From positions 1 through 64,000 of the forward strand of contig CAJIYG010000009.1 in assembly GCA_905181585.1 (NCBI GenBank): DNA of 64,000 bases. The letters run 5' to 3'. Shown here in pieces: positions 20,584 to 29,174 of this stretch. The notes beneath the pieces are model-generated. The model saw nothing but the letters and a program-made list of their open reading frames with translations. It was not told where the DNA came from and did not search any database. The position numbers and the translations under genes were made by a program. The stretch comes from an uncultured Flavobacteriales bacterium. Lineage in GTDB: Bacteria > Bacteroidota > Bacteroidia > Flavobacteriales > BACL11. Every line of letters starts with the position of its first letter. Position 1 is the stretch's first letter.

Positions 20584-21921
20584 TTAAAATAACCTTAAAA
20601 TATCATTACCATTTGCAAAAACTAATAACGAAAGTAAAATAATCATTCCTAAAACTTGCGCATACTCCATAAATTTTTCTGGAGCTGGCCTACCAACAAC
20701 AATTTCATAGATTAAAAACATTACATGACCACCATCTAAAGCAGGTATAGGAAGAATATTCATAAAAGCTAGCATTAATGAAAGAAATGCTGTTAAGTTC
20801 CAAAACCTTTGCCAATCCCATTCCGCAGGAAAAAGACTTCCTATTGCGCCAAACCCACCAACGCCTTTGTATGCTCCTGAGCTTGGGCTTAAAATTAATT
20901 TAAACTGAGCTATATAACCTCCAAGCTTGTCCATTGCTTTATTATAACCAGCAGGAAAAGAACCTAAAAAAGAAAAAGAAGATCGCTCCATTTTATATAT
21001 TTCTAAATCCTCCAATTGATTAAATGTCAAGAGAGCGGGATAATAACCAATTGTCCCCTCTTTACTAACTGATGTCTGAAAAGAAAAGAGCTCATCATCT
21101 CTCATTATATTTATAGTAACAACGCTATCTTTATATTTTTCAAGAGCCTTAGAGACCTGGTCATGATATTTTATCTCTTTATTATTAATCCCAATAATTT
21201 TATCTTTTATTATTAAGCCAGCCTTTTGACAATCTGACCCCTCGACAAATGAGCTTACAATTGCAGGTATTCTTGGATAGAATAGCATGGTTTTTTCACT
21301 GCTAATTAGTTTTTCAATAAAATCTGTTGGTATATCTATCTGTTCAATTCCAGATTCTCTTTCCACATTTACATAGCTAGCTGTTACCATTTTTTCAAGA
21401 ATTGAGCTGAATCTTTTTACTGGCTTACCGTCAATAGAAATTATTTTATCACCTGTTTGAAAACCGATTTCGTTCGAAAGACTATCTACACACCATAGAC
21501 CGTCAATAAGATTATTATTTGGAAGAAAGCGGTCTCCATATGAATAAAGAGTCATAGAGTAAATAAAAATTCCTAATAAAAGATTTACAAACACTCCTCC
21601 TAACATTATTATAAGTCTTTGCCATGCTGGTTTTGCCCTAAACTCCCAAGGCTGTGGAGGTTTTTGCATTTGATCTTTATCCATGGATTCATCAATCATT
21701 CCTGAGATTTTAACATATCCTCCAAGTGGTAGCCAGCCAATTCCGTATTCTGTATCACCAATCTTCTTTTTTACTAATGAAAAGTAAGGGTCAAAAAACA
21801 AGTAAAACTTTTCTACTTTAGTTTTGAAAAATTTAGCCGGAATAAAGTGACCAAGCTCATGAAGAACAACAAGTATTGATAAGCTCATAATGAGCTGAAG
21901 TGCTTTTATTAAAATTTCCAT
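20584..21921 (-). CDS. rseP: Site-2 intramembrane zinc metalloprotease RseP
   Basis: Membrane protease that cleaves anti-sigma factors and signal-peptide remnants inside the membrane. HELGH at residues 21-25 in the first transmembrane segment supplies two zinc histidines and the catalytic Glu. NILPIPALDGGH near residue 400 supplies the third zinc ligand (Asp). Two PDZ-like regions lie between (GFQTGDKIISIDGKPV and CQKAGLIIKDKIIGINN), and GGVFVNLLLGIFIY forms another membrane segment. It has 445 residues, normal for Bacteroidota. It starts at the base after the dxr stop, a dxr-rseP pairing common across bacteria. Confidence 0.95.
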   Translation of the reverse strand: MEILIKALQLIMSLSILVVLHELGHFIPAKFFKTKVEKFYLFFDPYFSLVKKKIGDTEYGIGWLPLGGYVKISGMIDESMDKDQMQKPPQPWEFRAKPAWQRLIIMLGGVFVNLLLGIFIYSMTLYSYGDRFLPNNNLIDGLWCVDSLSNEIGFQTGDKIISIDGKPVKRFSSILEKMVTASYVNVERESGIEQIDIPTDFIEKLISSEKTMLFYPRIPAIVSSFVEGSDCQKAGLIIKDKIIGINNKEIKYHDQVSKALEKYKDSVVTINIMRDDELFSFQTSVSKEGTIGYYPALLTFNQLEDLEIYKMERSSFSFLGSFPAGYNKAMDKLGGYIAQFKLILSPSSGAYKGVGGFGAIGSLFPAEWDWQRFWNLTAFLSLMLAFMNILPIPALDGGHVMFLIYEIVVGRPAPEKFMEYAQVLGMIILLSLLVFANGNDILRLF

Positions 21922-23067
21922 TTATAGTAATTGTTTAGCTAAAATTCTTGTTTCACTGTCAGTTGCTATTAAATCCTCTAAATCTGGATTTTTAACAAAA
22001 ATAATTTTTTCCATACAATTAGCAATCAAATCAGACATTTTTAAAAAACTAATTTTTTCATTTAAAAATGCCTCAACAGCAATTTCATTTGCAGCATTTA
22101 AAATACAAGGGCTATTACCTCCTGTTTCTAGTGCTTTATAAGCCAAATCTAAATTTTTAAAAGTTTTTCTATCTGCTTTTTCAAAAGTTAGATTTGGGTA
22201 GTCAAAAAAGCTAAATCTTTTAAAATTATTTTTAATTCTCTTTGGGTAGCCTAGCGCGTATTGTATTGGAAGCTTCATGTCTGGAATTCCCATCTGAGCT
22301 TTTATGGAACCATCTTTAAACTGAACTGCTGAGTGAACGATAGACTGCGGATGAACAACTACATCAATTTGATCAGCTCTTAAGTCAAAAAGCCATTTTG
22401 CCTCAATAACTTCCAGACCTTTATTCATTAGGCTTGCCGAATCGATTGTTATTTTATTTCCCATAACCCAGTTGGGGTGGTTAAGTGCTTGTTTTTTTGT
22501 TACGTTTTGTAAAAACTCAGTATTTTTTCCCCTAAAAGGACCTCCAGATGCTGTTAAAAAAATTTTTTCAATTGGGTTCTGTATTTCTCCACTTAGACAC
22601 TGAAAAATTGCAGAATGTTCAGAATCAACTGGTAAAATTTTTGAGCCATATTCTTTAGCTAGATCAGTAATAATTTTCCCCGCAACTACTAATGTCTCTT
22701 TATTTGCAAGAGCAATTGTTTTTCCTTTTTTAATTGCATTTATTGTAGGAATCAAACCGCTGTAACCAACCATAGCTGTTAATACAATATCTATCGAGTC
22801 TGAAGTTACAATATCTTCAATAGATTTTGCGCCGCAATAGACTTTAATTCCTTCAGAAGAAAGAGCATCATTTACTAGCTTGTATTTTTCTTCGTTTCTT
22901 ATTACAACAGAATTAGGTTTAAAGATTTTTGCTTGTTTAATTAATAAGTCAGCATTATTATTTGCTGTTAAAGTTTCAACAGAAAAAGCTTCTCTATTTT
23001 CTGAAATAACCTCTAAAGCCTGAGTTCCTATTGAACCTGTTGAGCCAAGAATTGCAATTTTTTTCAC
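21922..23067 (-). CDS. dxr: 1-deoxy-D-xylulose 5-phosphate reductoisomerase
   Basis: Second step of the MEP isoprenoid pathway: NADPH-dependent rearrangement and reduction of DXP to 2-C-methyl-D-erythritol 4-phosphate. It has 381 residues. Visible are the N-terminal NADPH motif GSTGSIGTQALEVI, the Mn2+/substrate motif LPVDSEHSAIFQCL, the flexible loop region GNKITIDSASLMNKGLEVIEA with its metal ligands, and VHPQSIVHS. It lies between the GH3-auxin-family gene (3 bases upstream) and rseP (adjacent). The first-step enzyme, dxs, is also in this window at 54697-56629. Confidence 0.97.
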   Translation of the reverse strand: MKKIAILGSTGSIGTQALEVISENREAFSVETLTANNNADLLIKQAKIFKPNSVVIRNEEKYKLVNDALSSEGIKVYCGAKSIEDIVTSDSIDIVLTAMVGYSGLIPTINAIKKGKTIALANKETLVVAGKIITDLAKEYGSKILPVDSEHSAIFQCLSGEIQNPIEKIFLTASGGPFRGKNTEFLQNVTKKQALNHPNWVMGNKITIDSASLMNKGLEVIEAKWLFDLRADQIDVVVHPQSIVHSAVQFKDGSIKAQMGIPDMKLPIQYALGYPKRIKNNFKRFSFFDYPNLTFEKADRKTFKNLDLAYKALETGGNSPCILNAANEIAVEAFLNEKISFLKMSDLIANCMEKIIFVKNPDLEDLIATDSETRILAKQLL

Positions 23068-23070
23068 TTT

Positions 23071-24561
23071 TTATACGTATTTAATAAGTTTATCAGCCAG
23101 AGTTTTGTCATTTGCTAGACGAGGAACCTTATTTTGCCCCCCCAGTTTTCCAACAGAATCCATATAATCTCTAAAGCCATTTTTTTTGACTAAAAATATC
23201 TCTAATTTTTTTAAAACCCCTCCGCTAATTAAATCTTTGTAATAGGAGTTTAATTTTTGAAGTTCTAAATCTAAAATTGTAGCAAATTTTTCAAGGTTTT
23301 CAGGTTCTTTTCTAAACTCTATAAACCAACAATGAAAAGGCAGCCCGTTATTTGGGTTAACCTCGGGAGCAATATGCAATTCATTAACTTCTGCATACTC
23401 AATTTTCAATGCTTTCTCTAGGCTTTTTTCAATTTCTTCAGCTATAACATGTTCCCCAAAAGCAGACGTAAAATGCTTTAATCTTCCGCTTACAATAATC
23501 CTATATGGATTTTTAGAAACAAATTTGACTGTATCTCCAATATTGTATCCCCAAAGACCCGCATTTGTATTTAGAATTATCACATAATTAACATTTAAAC
23601 TAATGTCTTTTAGAGACAATCTTTCTTGCCTGTCTTTAAAGTAATTTTCTGACTCAATAAACTCATAAAATATTCCATTATCGACGCATAGAAGCATCCC
23701 CGGCTCTTTTTGCGAATCTTGATACGCAATAAAACCCTCTGATGCGGGGTAAAGTTCAACTCCATCTACTTTTTTTCCTATTAATTTCTCAAATGTTTTT
23801 TTATATGGTTGAAAATTAACGCCGCCATAAATAAACAAATCAAAATTTGGGAATATATCTTTAATAAGACTATTAGACTTTAGCTGAAGTTTTTCAAAAT
23901 ACATTTGAACCCATGGTGGTATTCCGCTTATTAAAGTCATATTTTGATTATAAGTTTCATCAACTATGGCATCCACTTTTTTTTCCCAGTTTTCAATACA
24001 ATTTACACTGTACGATGGAAGCCTATTTGTTTTTAGGTATGAAGGAATATGATGGGCTACTATTCCAGATAATCGTCCGGTTAAAATATCTCCGGTTTTT
24101 GTAAGCTCAGGGGATCCTTGTAAAAAGATCATTTTGCCATTTAATATACTAGTATTTTTCGTTTCTACAATATAAGAAAGAATAGCATCTCTTGCTGAGT
24201 TTAAGTGGCATGGCATGCTTTCTTTTGTAATTGGAATATATTTTGTTCCAGAAGTTGTCCCAGATGTTTTGCAGAAATAAATTGGTTTTCCAGGCCATAA
24301 AATATTTGCTTCACCTTTTTTAATATTTTCTATATAACTACTCAAATCTTCATAATCTCTTATTGGAACATTTTTTTTGAAGTCATCATAGTTTTTAATT
24401 TCAGCAAAATTATGATCAAATCCAAACTTGGTGTTTTTTGCTGTTTTGAGAAGGTTTTTTAATAGATTCTCCTGTGCTTTTACAGCATTGTTTTTCCAAG
24501 CTAAGTTTTTTTGAACTATAAATCTGGCAAAATAGATACTTAAAAATGACTTAATACTCAT
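23071..24561 (-). CDS. GH3 auxin-responsive promoter family (acyl-adenylate/amidotransferase-like) protein
   Basis: ANL-superfamily enzyme related to plant GH3/JAR1 acyl-amido synthetases, which adenylate a carboxylic acid and transfer it to an amino acid. It has 496 residues. The ATP-binding P-loop equivalent is CKTSGTTSGTKYIPIT (about residue 105), followed by GGVNFQPYK and YPASEGFIAYQ in the adenylate-binding region and AFGEHVIAEEIE near the C-terminal domain. Bacteroidota homologues are widespread but I know of no established substrate. It overlaps the stop of the upstream M23 gene and is followed 3 bases later by dxr, so it is translated within a housekeeping operon. Confidence 0.85.
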   Translation of the reverse strand: MSIKSFLSIYFARFIVQKNLAWKNNAVKAQENLLKNLLKTAKNTKFGFDHNFAEIKNYDDFKKNVPIRDYEDLSSYIENIKKGEANILWPGKPIYFCKTSGTTSGTKYIPITKESMPCHLNSARDAILSYIVETKNTSILNGKMIFLQGSPELTKTGDILTGRLSGIVAHHIPSYLKTNRLPSYSVNCIENWEKKVDAIVDETYNQNMTLISGIPPWVQMYFEKLQLKSNSLIKDIFPNFDLFIYGGVNFQPYKKTFEKLIGKKVDGVELYPASEGFIAYQDSQKEPGMLLCVDNGIFYEFIESENYFKDRQERLSLKDISLNVNYVIILNTNAGLWGYNIGDTVKFVSKNPYRIIVSGRLKHFTSAFGEHVIAEEIEKSLEKALKIEYAEVNELHIAPEVNPNNGLPFHCWFIEFRKEPENLEKFATILDLELQKLNSYYKDLISGGVLKKLEIFLVKKNGFRDYMDSVGKLGGQNKVPRLANDKTLADKLIKYV

Positions 24562-25415
24562 TATTTAAATGATATATAGTCTTCAGGGTTTAGAGGACTG
24601 CCATTTCTCCACAATTCAAAATGAAGGTGCGGACCAGTTGAAAGCTCCCCTGAGTTTCCAATTATGGCTATGTGCTCACCAATTGTTACATAATCACCAA
24701 CTTTTTTAAGAATAAAGGAACAGTGTTTATAAAATGATATATAATTATTTGAGTGCTGAACACCAATAACATTACCAGTTTCAGGGTTCCAGCTACTTAT
24801 GATCACGGTTCCATCCAAGACACTACTAATTTTAGCCCCTTTTTCACCAACAATATCTATTGCATAATGTTTGGTCTTATAATTAAACGGATCACTTATA
24901 GACCCGTCTATTGGAGAAAAAAACACAAGGTTTTCACTGCTAATTTTTTTTATATCCAAAATAGAACTCTTTTCTTCAGATTCAACTTCAATTCTTAACA
25001 GTGAGTCTGCTTTTGATTTTGAAAAGTTAACAGTTTGTATTGTATTAATTGCGCTATCATTTTCTATAAAATCAAGAGTTTCTCCTTTCATAATTGAAGA
25101 GATATTATTCAAATATAAAGATTGAATATTAAGCTGGTTTTGAAGAGAGTCAGATTTTAGAGCAATACTAATTAAATCATTTTGCATTTTAGAAGAAGAT
25201 TTTCCCGGAACATATTCTTTAAGAGGCGAAAAGATTAGTAAAATAAATGATAAAGAAAGAGAAACAATTATTACAACACTAAGTAAGCTTAAAATGTTAA
25301 GTTTTGAAATACTAAAAGAGAGTTTTTCTTCAAAAGAATCTTCGCTCATTACAACAAATCTATATTTGTTTTTAAGCTTTGTAAAAAAAGTTAAATCTGA
25401 TTTGTTCTCTTTCAT
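24561..25415 (-). CDS. M23 family metallopeptidase, membrane-anchored
   Basis: Predicted peptidoglycan endopeptidase of 284 residues. One transmembrane segment lies at about residues 35-62, followed by a coiled or linker region and a C-terminal LytM domain with zinc motifs HYAIDIVGEKG (HxxxD), FYKHCSF and GPHLHFELW (HxH). All key residues are present, so it should be active on the periplasmic side. It is the first gene of the six-gene minus-strand run (M23 to ALDH7) and is divergent from the sprE-like gene, an arrangement conserved in Flavobacteriia. Confidence 0.9.
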   Translation of the reverse strand: MKENKSDLTFFTKLKNKYRFVVMSEDSFEEKLSFSISKLNILSLLSVVIIVSLSLSFILLIFSPLKEYVPGKSSSKMQNDLISIALKSDSLQNQLNIQSLYLNNISSIMKGETLDFIENDSAINTIQTVNFSKSKADSLLRIEVESEEKSSILDIKKISSENLVFFSPIDGSISDPFNYKTKHYAIDIVGEKGAKISSVLDGTVIISSWNPETGNVIGVQHSNNYISFYKHCSFILKKVGDYVTIGEHIAIIGNSGELSTGPHLHFELWRNGSPLNPEDYISFK

Positions 25416-25467
25416 AATTAGCGCAAATATCTGAAAATTATAACCATATTTGCATATATTTCTTTAT

Positions 25468-25501
25468 TTGAAGCAAAATAAAATTAATAAAAATATGTTT
25501 G
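25468..25501 (+). promoter_or_regulatory. Predicted promoter of the sprE/porW-like gene
   Basis: TATGTTTG at 25494-25501 matches TAnnTTTG, and TTG at 25468-25470 precedes it by 23 bases. The chosen ATG at 25511 follows only 9 bases later, so the transcript would have almost no leader. Confidence 0.45.
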
Positions 25502-25510
25502 TATACACAT

Positions 25511-28093
25511 ATGTTTAAATACTCTTTTTATAAATATAGCTTAATACTAATAATTAGTCTTCTGTTTTTTTCTTCTTGTTCAACAAAAAAGAAATCATGG
25601 GTTAGCAGGCAGTATCACAATACAACAGCAAGATATAATGGTTATTTTAACGGAAACCAGAGCGTTAAGCAAGGGTTGAAAAAGATAGATCAATCATTTG
25701 AAGATGATTATTCACAAATACTTCCAATTTTTAAAACTGGAGATTTGCAAAAATCAAAGGTTGCTCATTCTTACATGAATAAGGCAATTCAAAAAGCCTC
25801 TGTCGTTATTCAAAAGCATTCAATAAAAATTAGAGGAAAAGAATATTGCAAGTGGATAGATGATAATTATTTATTGTTAGGCAAATCTTATTTTTATAAA
25901 GGAGATTTAGAGGAGTCACTAAGGTCATTTTCTTTTTTAAAAGAAAATTATAAAAACAGCGAAATTAGTCTTTTAGCTGAAATATGGATGGCAAGGTGTT
26001 TCATTGAAAAAAAAGATTTTTCTTCAGCAGAAAATGTTTTAATAGAGCTTGAAAACAATAAAAGGTTTCCCAATAAATATAAGTTTGATTTTAATATAGT
26101 AAGTGCGGACTCATACTTGAGGCAGCAAAATTACTCTTTAGCAGCTGATCATTTGCAGACAGCTCTAAAGCTCGTGAAAAGAAAAAAGCAGAAAACAAGG
26201 TTAAATTTTATTTTAGCACAGATTTTTCAAAATCAAAAGATTTATTCAAAATCTAGAGTTTTTTATAAGAAAGTTCTTTCATCAAACCCTGAATATGTGA
26301 TGACTTTTAATGCAAAGATGAATCTCGCTTTATCATCTAATCAAAAGAATAATGATTATGATAAAATTAGGTTAAGTTTAATAAAGATGTCTAAAGATGA
26401 TAAAAACAAGGAATACTTAGATCAAATTTTTTACACATTAGGGAAGATGGATGAGCAGAAAAACGATACTGTTTCATCTGTTGCTAATTATCTTCAGTCA
26501 ACATTAAATAGTGTTGAAAACAGTCAGCAAAAAGGCCTTTCTTTTTTAGCATTATCTGAAATAGCCTTTGTTCAAAAAGATTTTTTACAATCTAAAATAT
26601 ATTATGATAGTACCGCATATTTCTTAAATGAGGGTTATGAGTTTTATCCAAAAATAATTGAAAGAAAAAATATTTTAACAGATTTAATTTTTTATTTGAA
26701 CACTGTACAGCTTGAAGACAGTCTTCAAGCACTTGGCCTGCTCCCCAAAGATCAATTAGAATTAGTTATTGCTGAGATTATTAATAATGAGCTTGAAAAA
26801 GAAAAAGAGAGACTTGAGCAAGAAGCTGGTCGCCAGCAAAACATGATGAACAATAACGGTAGAGGTGGCAGAAATGAGCAGTTTGGTAATAACACTTCAG
26901 GAGGTAAGTGGTATTTTTATAATCCAGCAACTTTAAGTTTTGGTCTTTCAGAATTTAGAAAAAATTGGGGAAAAAGAAAATTAGAGGATAATTGGCGGAG
27001 GTCAAATAAAAACTCTGAAGGATCATTTGAATCTGATTCAACTCAAAATCCTGATTCTAAAAATCAATCATTTAACACTAAAGACCCGCAGTTTTACTTA
27101 AGTCAAATCCCCACCAATTTAGAAGATTTTACGAATTCAAATAAAAAAATTGTCAATTCGTGTTTTCAAGCCGCACTAATTTTTAAAGAAAATCTTAATT
27201 GTTACGACAAGGCAAATGAAATGTTAGAAAAGGTTCTTTCCAGTAATAGCTCAGATAGTAATTATTTAGCTATGACTTTATACTCCTTATTTCAAAATTT
27301 AAATGAAAAAGAAAAAACATCTCAAGCACAGAAGTTTAAAGCGCAATTAACAAATGAATTTCCTAACTCATTATACTCTAAATTACTTTATGACTCAACA
27401 TATTTAGAAAAAATTAGTGCAGTAGCTATTGTTGAGGAAAATAGGTTTGACATGGTTTTATCATATTTTAAAAATGAAGAATTTGACAATGTATTATCAG
27501 AAACTATTAATATTTCTAATAATGATTTTGCTATTAAATATAAATTTTTGCGAGCTCTCAGTTTTTTAAAAAAATCAGACACTCTAACTTTCTTGCAAGC
27601 TGCCCAGGCTATAAAAGAAGACTATCCCAAAAACAAAATATCTGTTGAGATTGATGAAATTTTAAAAGTTTTAGAAGATCCTGATTTAATGAATCAGGCA
27701 AATGCTAAGGCCGAGCTTAATTCATCTTATTTACAATATGACGATAGCAGACATTCAATTGTAATTGTAATGCCAAGAGATGGAACTGATGTTAATTATT
27801 TAAAAACTATTATATCAGACTTTCATTCTAAAAACTATCCCAATGATATTTATGAAATAAGTGCAATGCTTTTGGGAAAAGACCAGCATTTGGTAACCAT
27901 TAAATCATTTGAAAACAAGACTATTACTATTAGTTATTATAATTCTATTAATAATAGTAGCAATGTTATAAAAGAACTTGCTAAATATGATTATAAAATT
28001 ATGGCTATCGCAATAGAGAATTTCTCAGAGTTTTATAAAAATAAAGATGTTAAGGGTTACAACACTTTTTTTAACAAAAATTATTTAAAATAA
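25511..28093 (+). CDS. sprE: TPR lipoprotein, SprE/PorW-like type IX secretion component
   Basis: Large lipoprotein of about 860 residues, matching the SprE (Flavobacterium) / PorW (Porphyromonas) family needed for type IX secretion and gliding. I start at the ATG at 25511, not the TTG at 25499, because it gives a clean lipoprotein signal with lipobox FFSSC. The family's N-terminal feature HNTTARYNGYFNGNQ follows, then many TPR-like helical repeats up to about residue 400, a Gln/Asn-rich linker (QQNMMNNNGRGGRNEQ) and further repeats. Gene order (M23 divergent; bactofilin and ATP synthase genes downstream) is what I recall for sprE in Flavobacteriia. T9SS cargo is abundant in this window, so a secretion role fits. 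Confidence 0.75.
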   Translation: MFKYSFYKYSLILIISLLFFSSCSTKKKSWVSRQYHNTTARYNGYFNGNQSVKQGLKKIDQSFEDDYSQILPIFKTGDLQKSKVAHSYMNKAIQKASVVIQKHSIKIRGKEYCKWIDDNYLLLGKSYFYKGDLEESLRSFSFLKENYKNSEISLLAEIWMARCFIEKKDFSSAENVLIELENNKRFPNKYKFDFNIVSADSYLRQQNYSLAADHLQTALKLVKRKKQKTRLNFILAQIFQNQKIYSKSRVFYKKVLSSNPEYVMTFNAKMNLALSSNQKNNDYDKIRLSLIKMSKDDKNKEYLDQIFYTLGKMDEQKNDTVSSVANYLQSTLNSVENSQQKGLSFLALSEIAFVQKDFLQSKIYYDSTAYFLNEGYEFYPKIIERKNILTDLIFYLNTVQLEDSLQALGLLPKDQLELVIAEIINNELEKEKERLEQEAGRQQNMMNNNGRGGRNEQFGNNTSGGKWYFYNPATLSFGLSEFRKNWGKRKLEDNWRRSNKNSEGSFESDSTQNPDSKNQSFNTKDPQFYLSQIPTNLEDFTNSNKKIVNSCFQAALIFKENLNCYDKANEMLEKVLSSNSSDSNYLAMTLYSLFQNLNEKEKTSQAQKFKAQLTNEFPNSLYSKLLYDSTYLEKISAVAIVEENRFDMVLSYFKNEEFDNVLSETINISNNDFAIKYKFLRALSFLKKSDTLTFLQAAQAIKEDYPKNKISVEIDEILKVLEDPDLMNQANAKAELNSSYLQYDDSRHSIVIVMPRDGTDVNYLKTIISDFHSKNYPNDIYEISAMLLGKDQHLVTIKSFENKTITISYYNSINNSSNVIKELAKYDYKIMAIAIENFSEFYKNKDVKGYNTFFNKNYLK

Positions 28094-28137
28094 TTGTTTT
28101 ATTTTTTATAAATTTACATTAACAAATTACAAATACA

Positions 28138-28551
28138 ATGTTTAAAAATAATAATGAAAATATGAATAAAAGTGAACACTCAAGTGCTGTTAACATGATT
28201 GGCGCTGGAACTGTTATTTCAGGAGACATTACTTCTAAAGGAGATATTAGAGTAGACGGCGCATTAAATGGCTCCGTTAAGACTGAAGGTAAGGTTGTTT
28301 TAGGTCAAGATGGTGTAATTGAAGGTGATGTTGTTTGTAGAGATGCAGATATAGCTGGTACGTTAAAGGCTAAAATTACTGTAAGCCAGTTACTTACGCT
28401 AAAGGCTTCTGCAAAGCTAAATGGGGATATAATAACAAATAAGTTGGCTATTGAGCCAGGCGCAAGCTTCACAGGTTCTTGTAGTATGGGGGCTGTAATT
28501 AAAGACATAAAAAATGTCGGTCTCTCAGAAAAACAAGAAAAGTCAGCTTAA
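28138..28551 (+). CDS. Bactofilin (polymer-forming cytoskeletal protein)
   Basis: Small self-assembling cytoskeletal protein of 137 residues. The bactofilin core begins IGAGTVISGDITSKGDIRVDG and continues with right-handed beta-helix repeats (GKVVLGQDGVIEGDVVCRDAD, GTLKAK, LKASAKLNGDI) to GCSMG-type residues. Bactofilins polymerise without nucleotide and often position cell-wall enzymes; here an M23 peptidase gene lies two genes upstream. Its 3' end overlaps the atpZ start by 38 bases, so it is probably co-transcribed with the ATP synthase genes. Confidence 0.93.
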   Translation: MFKNNNENMNKSEHSSAVNMIGAGTVISGDITSKGDIRVDGALNGSVKTEGKVVLGQDGVIEGDVVCRDADIAGTLKAKITVSQLLTLKASAKLNGDIITNKLAIEPGASFTGSCSMGAVIKDIKNVGLSEKQEKSA

Positions 28552-28738
28552 AACATACGTTAGGTTTTCATCAATGGCTATACAAATGGGTGTAGTTATA
28601 ACTATTGGAGCTTTTTCAGGCTCCTTTTTAGACAAATATTTTAACACTCTTATCCCCATTTTTACAGCAATATTATCTCTAACTGCAATTTTTTCATCTC
28701 TATATTATTTTCTAAAAGGATTTCTTAAAAAGAAATGA
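28514..28738 (+). CDS. atpZ: AtpZ/AtpI-type ATP synthase accessory membrane protein
   Basis: Membrane protein of 74 residues with two transmembrane segments (SMAIQMGVVITIGAFSGSFL and FTAILSLTAIFSSLYYFL) separated by a short loop containing DKYF, the pattern of AtpZ/AtpI proteins encoded at the start of ATP synthase operons and thought to help c-ring assembly or Mg2+ handling. The ATG at 28514 lies inside the end of the bactofilin gene, and the stop overlaps the next gene by 4 bases (ATGA), implying translational coupling. Confidence 0.85.
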   Translation: MSVSQKNKKSQLKTYVRFSSMAIQMGVVITIGAFSGSFLDKYFNTLIPIFTAILSLTAIFSSLYYFLKGFLKKK

Positions 28739-29085
28739 TCTCTTTTAGATTGATTTTTTTTATAATTTTAGTTTGTTTAAACATATTGTGTTCTTTTGTT
28801 TTTGCTTTGAATCTTTCCATTTTTAGAATAGTTATTTCTCATCTTTTTATCTTCATAATTAGTATAATTTTTGATTCAGTTGTAAAGCAAATACTTGCAA
28901 ATAAAAATAAAATATTCTCATATTTTTTAGCCTTTTCTCTTATTAAATTTATTTGTTTCCTTCTTTTCATTTGGTTCTTTCTTCTAAGCGATAATGTTGA
29001 ACAATTAAATCATATATTAAATTTTTTCTTTATATATTTTTCTTACTTAGTTTACGATATTGTTTTTTTAAGAAAGATTGCCTAA
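28735..29085 (+). CDS. Small four-helix membrane protein of the ATP synthase locus
   Basis: Integral membrane protein of 116 residues with four hydrophobic segments and very few charged residues. It occupies the slot between atpZ and atpB where Flavobacteriia often encode a poorly characterised small membrane protein (DUF6168-like, from memory). It starts ATGA-overlapped with atpZ and ends 89 bases before atpB. A role resembling AtpI in ring assembly is inferred from position only. Confidence 0.65.
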   Translation: MISFRLIFFIILVCLNILCSFVFALNLSIFRIVISHLFIFIISIIFDSVVKQILANKNKIFSYFLAFSLIKFICFLLFIWFFLLSDNVEQLNHILNFFFIYFSYLVYDIVFLRKIA

Positions 29086-29138
29086 AGATTTTTAGGTGTT
29101 TTTTGTCTTTTTTCTATCTTAGAAATAAAATATTTATT

Positions 29139-29146
29139 TACTTTTG
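29139..29146 (+). promoter_or_regulatory. Predicted -7 box (TACTTTTG) before atpB
   Basis: TACTTTTG matches TAnnTTTG, 28 bases before the atpB ATG, in the only sizeable gap (89 bases) of the cluster. No good -33 TTG was found. It could give the ATP synthase genes their own promoter in addition to read-through from sprE and bactofilin. Confidence 0.4.
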
Positions 29147-29174
29147 CCAAGATTTATAAAAACAGAAAAATTAC

